NCBI GenBank assembly: GCA_950295325.1
Contig: OX485803.1
Location: 67,657,554-67,721,553, forward strand
Direction: 5' to 3'
Length of the DNA: 64,000 nucleotides
Origin: Polytrichum commune
Lineage: Eukaryota; Streptophyta; Polytrichopsida; Polytrichales; Polytrichaceae
Position 1 is the first letter of the stretch. Each line of letters starts with the position of its first letter. Under the pieces are notes generated by a model. The model had not been told where the DNA came from, did no database searches, and saw only the letters and a program-made list of their open reading frames with translations. This document shows positions 58,201 through 64,000 of the stretch, piece by piece. Made by a program: the position numbers and the translations under genes.

Positions 58201-59708
58201 ATAATAAATGCTAGCACAACTATGATCATCTTCTAGCCCATCAACCCTATTATTTACTTTGCCTAGTCATTAGTCGATCATTTATAGGTGCTTAGGGTGG
58301 TTGTCCATGCTCATGTTGCATCACTAGAGAGTTTCGAGGTCAAAGTTCGAGGACAACGTTGGGGGACAACATTGGGGGATGCAACCACTTTAAAAGTACA
58401 ATCCAAGTCATTAAGGATAAGAATCATTTTAAATCCTTTTTGTCTCCAAAACCTAAGCCAATAATAAATTATGATTTAGGGTGAGTTTTTCATGTAAACC
58501 ACTCACCCACCAGAATCTAGTGGGAACAAGGGTAGATGTACTAGATTCTAGATAATACCAGTCAAATGTAGATGGAATATGATAGGGTAGGGTTCATATG
58601 TGCCAACGAGATAAAGTAGTGGGTGAGCAACCTACATGGGAAACTAACTCTTATCAACATGAGAACACCTCTAACTGACTATTATCTAGAATCTAGTAAG
58701 CAAGCGGCCTACATAAAAACTCATCATTAGAAGATGGACCCCACTATCAATCACAACCATAAGGATTTTTTTAATAAAAATTATGATTGTGGTTTATTTT
58801 GGTGGTTAACCACAACGACAACCACCTTTGTGAAGTGAATTAAACCCTTTCAAACATGACATGGACTCGTGTAGGACAAGGACCATAATTTTGGTCCAAT
58901 CCACATGTCCGGGAGTTTCCTAAAACACTATATTCAATAGTCAGAGACTTTGAATTTTAGTCTCAAAACGAAGTTCACTTATTATTTGGGATGTGTAAGG
59001 AACACCGTAAATATCGGGATCTTTGGAAATGATGAGAATATAATGTTTTACATATTCCTACATGAGGAATAGGCACGTTGCTAAATCTAGTAAATCCACC
59101 ATTTGCTCCACTGAATATCACGTTACAATCATGATTAAAACCTACACTAAACGCGTGAGCAAGGTTGAGTGAATGTGGTCCCAATACGTGATTAGTGGTT
59201 AACGGAGGGCTCAACACATCTCATGATGATGTCTTCCTCACACAATTCTTTCCAATATTCAATGAATTTGGATACAATTTTAACAATTTATGGCCCATTC
59301 CTCATGGGGTCACGTGTGCAAGGCTTTTGCTCCCCACCCAATAATATACATTTGTCATTTTTGACTTGGGGCCAAATGAATATCTCTTACTTATACGAGA
59401 AACGTTTTTTCATGAGCAAGCTCATGAGGGCCTGCTCATGGAACTAGGGTTGTTTATCCGCAACCTTAAATCCCCTTAACCCCCCCCCTTACACAAACCA
59501 AATTTTAATTTCTCTGCAAGTTATTTATTTATTTTTGTGTAAGGACATTTTATAAAGGCATTTTGAGCAACCCATAAAAAAATTGATTGTTTGTGAAATT
59601 CTTAGTGTTATGTAACTTTAATGTTTTTGTAAGATTGCTTACTTGATATCATTTCAATATAAGGGTCAAAACCTCTCTCTCCTCTCTCTCCCTCTCTCTC
59701 CTACATTT
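52271..59708. other. long AT-rich intergenic stretch, no gene recognised
   Basis: 52270-55600 is very AT-rich with no conserved frames. An (AT)n run lies at about 55551-55567. 55800-58100 is more balanced in composition and has several short open frames (56427-56639, 56848-57078, 57451-57741, 57738-57992) without recognisable domains. A 23-bp direct repeat TTAACTTATATAGATAGCAA... lies near 56622-56667. A CT-rich run lies at 59670-59701. Confidence 0.5.
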
Positions 59709-60188
59709 ATGGTATTTAGTGTCACGTACACTATTTGCAAAGCCTAAAGGTTTCAAAGTGTCACATCCGCTAATAGCCAATATGATACTCTTCGTCACAA
59801 TAAATAATTTTTTAAAGTAAAGAATGATTTATATTATGACATCAAGCGCAATACATCAGGATGCTTAAGATGATAGTCTTTTGTTCTAGTATGCAAGGGG
59901 AAGATATTATTGAGCATACCAGTCCTGAGTGTCAAGTGTTTACATTTTAGTATGCAAGAGGGAGAAATTTTTTAGCATACTAATGGCCAATGTCATTTGT
60001 GTACACTTTAGACAACTTGTAGACCATTGTGTAACATAGACATGCACCTCATAACATTATTGAACATACTCGTGCCAAGAGATTAGTAAGTGCACTTGAA
60101 CTCCAAGTGTCATGAGGTGACACTAATGATGTAGTTGTTGATCAATAATGTAATCTATCATACGCCTCAATATAGAGTAAGTGACACT
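59709..60188 (-). mobile_element. MITE-like dispersed repeat, copy C (inverted)
   Basis: Reverse-oriented copy of the family at 23591-24038. It starts ATGGTATTTAGTGTCACGTAC and ends AGTAAGTGACACTATTA, so both termini carry GTGTCAC inward. It is about 30 bp longer than copy A. No coding sequence. Confidence 0.7.
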
Positions 60189-60647
60189 ATTACGCATGCA
60201 CTAGAGGAAAACCTGTCCAAATGAACCCTGCAGGGTTGCACAAATAACAGTGGATGCGGTCACCGGTGGCTGGTGGTTGCCTATACTGGGTGCAGTCCTC
60301 ATGGCCAGGTCAAAAGCCGGGTGCTGGCTCCAATGTCGTTGTTTAGTGCCACCTGGGTTATGTATGGGTGGGGTTTGCCCGCTTCGGGTGATGCATACCC
60401 AATGTCGGTACACCTTCGCGGGTAGCAATTATTGGTGCATGGGTGCTGTCTATTGAACCCCTCCTTGGTTATGGTTCCCCGGGATGGGTATGCCTGGGGT
60501 GGGCGCCAGTCACCCGTTGTGGTTTGGGGCACCTCCGCCGTACCCGCATGAGGTTTACGAATCCGATGTTGCCATGTGGCTTCAACTGGTGGGGGTGGGG
60601 GTGGGATGTGTCACCCTCGTAGGGCATGGTCCACACTGCTCCGCTTT

Positions 60648-60862
60648 GGTGACAGTTGGAGTGGCCGTTGGTATGTGTTTGGGGTGAATGTTGGCTGTTG
60701 GGTGACAGTTGAAGTGGCCGCTGGTATGTGTTTGGGGTGAAGGGTGGCTGTTGGGTGACAGTTGAAGTGGCCGCTGGTATGTGTTTGGGGTGAAGGGTGG
60801 CTGTTGGGTGACAGTTGAAGTGGCCGCTGGTATGTGTTTGGGGTGAAGGGTGGCTGTTGGGT
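60648..60862. repeat. 53-bp minisatellite, four copies
   Basis: Head-to-tail units at exact 53-bp steps (GACAGTT at 60651, 60704, 60757 and 60810) with consensus GTGACAGTTGAAGTGGCCG, GGTATGTGTTTGGGGTGAA and GGTGGCTGTTGG. Copies 2 to 4 are almost identical; copy 1 has four or five differences. 53 is not a multiple of three, so the overlapping Pro/Thr-rich open frames on the minus strand are not expected to be protein. Confidence 0.93.
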
Positions 60863-61389
60863 GCGCATGTACTTAGCAATGGGTCTGTGCTGGTTGTCTT
60901 CGGTGGGGTTTGGGTCATGTGTGTGTCACCAGGTTGGGTGCGGGTTGAGTTAGAGGGTTTGTAGTCGGGTTGGGTGGGTGTGGGGTATACCTGTGGTGGG
61001 TTCGGTGTCATCAGGGTGTCGTGGGGGTGTCGTTAGGGTGAGGGATGCGTGGAAGACATTATTTTATGTTTGATTTCAATGTTGGTGCTTATATTTAGGG
61101 CGTTGAATGTCGCATTTTAGTGGTGGTTGAATATGTTTCGAAGAATATTCAGGGATTTGGAATGTTTGCCAATGGGATAGCATTTATGTTAACAATGTGT
61201 TTTGATACAGGACAGCAAGATAAACATAAACCTGTACATGCACGTACAATAACTATTAGCAAGCCGATTTAATACAAGGTATGTACAAGCGTTTTCAAAT
61301 GGCCGTAGTTCCAAATAAACAAAACTCCAACCAGTGAACTGTGAACTCTAACGTCCAGTTTGTATTTGGGCAGTCAGTCACATTTTCAC

Positions 61390-61890
61390 CTACACCCTAT
61401 CGGACGGGCAGATCCAGTATGGTGCACTTGAATGGAATATCATGCCGTAGAACTCCACCGCATAGAAGGACATTTCTAGTGCTTCCCTCAACCCGTCCAG
61501 CTCCGACAATGTCAAATCCTCCAGCCTCGCCCGAAGTGTCCTCCGAGAAATCTGTGTAGTGACATGTCGACTTTTGGAGAACCACTTCAAATTCTCTTGA
61601 AATTGAGTAACGATATTGAATTCACGTGTCATAAATCTCCTGTTCAAGTCATTGGGCCACATCGCGCAGTCGTACTCGGCCAGACGTAGAGCATTGTATT
61701 CGGTGCTTTTGTCTACTACCGCTTTCCATGCTTTACACGTCAACCTCATGTTGTGCATTGCCTGCAATCAGAGCAAGGTGGTCGTTGTTGTTTCTGCACC
61801 CAGGTCCACTGTTGAGGCGCCTACCAACATGTTTGGAACCAACACCTCCAGCTGCACATCTTCATCTAGGTCCAATTGCAATGCCGCCAT
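61390..61890 (-). CDS. short F-box protein, two exons
   Basis: Exon 1 61825-61890 and exon 2 61390-61761 (minus), phase-0 intron with GT at 61823-61824 and AG at 61762-61763, give 145 residues. Across the junction the protein reads LDEDVQLEVLVPNML then AMHNMRLTCKAWKAVVD. This fits an F-box: acidic start, L..L..., then (R/K)..CK.W..(V/L)V. The rest (residues ~40-145) is charged, with TLRARLEDLTLSELDGLREAL, and has no kelch or LRR repeats, so the protein may be a truncated family member. The 62-bp intron is very short but splices cleanly. Upstream lies a long tandem array that probably overlaps its promoter or 5' UTR. Confidence 0.6.
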
Positions 61891-61979
61891 CGTTTGGGAT
61901 TGGCAAGAGCGTTGGATAGCCAAAAACTTCACGCACCTGAATCCAGTGGAGGGCATCCACTGGATGGTATTAATTTATG

Positions 61980-63276
61980 CAAGGAGATACCATGCCCACA
62001 CATGCACATCGATGTGCCCATAATCCACACCAAAACATAAGGCCCCTGAACTCGCTTGAGGCATCACAAATTCATACTACCTTATGCAATGTAACGTGCC
62101 CACCCACACATGCACACATATCCACGCAGATTCCACTGCAAAACATAAGACCACTGGACTCGCTGGATACATCACAAATAGATACTACCTTGTGCAATAA
62201 AACTAACCCGCCTATGCATGCACATAAATCTGGCCACTATCCACACCAACATATAAACCAACCGAACTCACTGGAGGCATCAGAACAGGGTGATACTATC
62301 TTACTCAACAAAACAAACCCGCCCGCACATGCACAACACTTAGCCCATATTCCACTGCCCGGAACAATATTGGAGTGTGTATCCACTGCAGGCATCGGGG
62401 GATGATACTACCTCCTGCAATGGGATGGGCCGCCCACACATGCACATCAATCTGCCAAGATTCCACTGCAAAACATAAGGCAAGCGGACTCGCTGGTTGC
62501 ATCGCGGGATGTTATGCAGTCATTGGAGGCATCACAAATTGATATTGCCTTATGCAATAAAGCCAACCCGCCCACACGTGCACATAATTCTGACCATAAT
62601 CCACACCAAAACATACAGCAACCGATTTCAATGTAGGCATCACAGGCTGACACTATCTTCCTCAATAAAATAGACCCGCGCACGCATGCAAATAAATCAG
62701 CCCCCAATCCACACCAAAACATGAGGTGCTTGCAATCCCTGGATGCCTCGCAGACTGTTACTATCCGAACTATCCAACACATAAAGCATCCGAACTCTGT
62801 GGAGGCATCACAAGCCGGTACTATCTTGCTCAATAAAACTCACCCGCCCACACATGGCCAACACTTGGCCCAGTTTGCACTGCCAAAATATCGGGGCGAC
62901 CGAATCCACTGGAGGCATCCGAAGATGATACTCCCTCCTGCAATGAGATTGCCGGCCCACACATGCATGCACATCAATGTGCCCACAGTCTGCTGCAAAA
63001 CATATGTGAACTGAACTCGCTGGAGGCATCGCAGAATGACATTAACTCGCTGGAGGCATCACAAATAGATACTACATTATGCAATAAAACCATCCCGCCC
63101 GCACATGCACATAACTCTGTCCAGAATCCACACCAACATAGAAAGCAACCAATATCTCTGGAGGGATCACACGTCGATACCATCTTGCTCAATAAAACTA
63201 ACCCGCCCACAAATGCACATAAATCTGCCCACAATCCACACCAAAACATGAAGCAACAACCAGACCTTCAGGGATT
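61980..63276. repeat. ~108-bp tandem array, about 11 units, with higher-order pattern
   Basis: Units begin near 61980, 62092, 62200, 62311, 62423, 62560, 62668, 62836, 62946, 63087 and 63195. Shared text includes CCCGCCCACACATGCACATAA, ATCCACACCAAAACAT, GAACTCGCTGGAGGCATCAC and GATACTACCTTGTGCAATAAAA. Most are about 108-112 bp; three contain extra partial units. The units starting 62311 and 62836 share special features (ACAACACTTGGCCC, CCTCCTGCAATG), as do 62423 and 62946 (CACATCAAT), giving a four-unit higher-order period. Confidence 0.92.
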
Positions 63277-64000
63277 ATAGTATGCTCCCCCTGTGGTGTG
63301 TGGCCAACGCGGATACCATAACCTGCACACTTTGGAGAGTTGTGGACTCCCCTGGTTTGTGATCCTTCATGTATGTCACACCCACACCATTGAAATAGGC
63401 AACAACTGCCTCCTCATTTTACTAGCACAACCCCTCTCTTGCATATACCGACCAAGCACATTGTGTTATATCATCATACAATATAGATCATAGCTTCCAT
63501 CATTGGCAGAGATTTTATTCTACTAACATTTGCGATTCGACAAGATAGAACATTATGTGCTTGGTTGCACTCCATGTTCCCGTCTTGTCCCATATGCACT
63601 GCATAAATGGTGGGTGCCATTGTTTCATTGGGGGAACCTGCATGGTATTATGATGGGAAAGACAATATCTATTTTCATTATGAACACCATCATCCATGGG
63701 GATATGATAACAACAATCCCTTCCAACAGAGTACTGTTATCGATGGCCGGCTTGTTGCCACCTGCAAGTACAATGAACAAACCCATTAGTAAGAGTGGGA
63801 ACTTTTAGATCAATCATGGTCCATTGTTACTAGTTTGGCTCTTCTGCCAAAGGGTCGGGTGATTCAAGCACCACTGCTTCCTGTGTGTTTTTTGCAGTTG
63901 TGGGTACATCGAACTCCATTGGGCTCATGTTTCTTGGAGTGCTTCCCAATTCATCCTCCATTTAAATAAGAATTTTTGTGGCGTGGACAAGCACTCTAAA
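63277..64000. other. right edge, no gene recognised
   Basis: Overlapping open frames (63530-63808 plus, 63515-63697 minus) lack recognisable domains. The sequence runs off the window. Confidence 0.4.

Noticed and set aside
60469-61011. 180-codon Pro/Thr-rich frame with HPKHIPAATSTVTQQP-like repeats
   Set aside because: The repeat unit is 53 bp, not a multiple of three, and the frame is open only because the DNA is low in stops. No start context or conserved ends.
61980-63276. Could be taken for a CRISPR-like repeat array
   Set aside because: No constant repeat with unique equal-length spacers; the entire unit is repeated, and the genome is a nuclear plant genome.
61977-63280. Several repeat-containing open frames on both strands of the 108-bp array
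   Set aside because: Equal openness on both strands, units of irregular length and no flanking unique coding sequence point to a non-coding array. It is kept as a finding only.

Overview
This is nuclear DNA from a land plant. The evidence is spliced genes with GT/AG introns, a plant-type MED7, a plant 3-hydroxybutyryl-CoA dehydrogenase, an organellar rhomboid, F-box/kelch genes, telo-box motifs (AAACCCTA) and a chromodomain Ty3/gypsy retrotransposon. Gene density, short conserved exons and the style of the F-box family suggest a non-seed plant such as a bryophyte or lycophyte. That placement is inference; the sequence alone does not fix the species.

Layout. 1-748: probable LTR of an element lying off the left edge. 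749-5481: decayed Ty3/gypsy chromovirus pol gene (reverse transcriptase, RNase H, integrase, chromodomain), split by a 1,525-bp solo-LTR-like insertion (1560-3084) with a perfect 5-bp target duplication. Its 3' LTR probably starts at 5723. 6127-6364: foldback MITE. 7357-9412: a snoRNA cluster with box C/D RNAs carrying recognisable rRNA guides, two of them duplicated, plus two weaker H/ACA candidates. 10474-12569 (minus): MED7, 4 exons. 13243-13606 (plus): a 52-residue two-exon gene, head-to-head with MED7. 15839-19502 (minus): 3-hydroxybutyryl-CoA dehydrogenase, 4 exons. 21196-22194 (plus): rhomboid protease. 25133-26011 (minus): ATP10-like ATP synthase assembly factor. 27300-29500: relic non-LTR retroelement with RNase H. 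30633-32240 and 48574-50172 (both minus): paralogous F-box/kelch genes inside a segmental duplication. 42890-44021 (minus): LINE relic with a zinc-binding reverse-transcriptase domain. 61390-61890 (minus): short two-exon F-box gene. The remaining AT-rich intergenic DNA carries several MITE families.

The most distinctive property is that nearly every gene has its own private local tandem amplification. MED7 intron 1 has about nine ~84-bp units, dehydrogenase intron 1 about seven ~190-bp units, the rhomboid 3' flank four ~240-bp units, and ATP10 has duplications on both sides. F-box 1 has a duplicated 5' end, the small F-box gene has an ~108-bp array upstream, and two snoRNAs are in tandem pairs. 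These units are unrelated to each other, which points to a genome-wide tendency for local duplication and not to one mobile repeat.

The genes do not form one pathway. They are housekeeping functions: rRNA modification (snoRNAs), transcription (MED7), fatty-acid or branched-chain metabolism (dehydrogenase), mitochondrial proteolysis (rhomboid), ATP synthase assembly (ATP10) and ubiquitin-ligase adaptors (F-box proteins).
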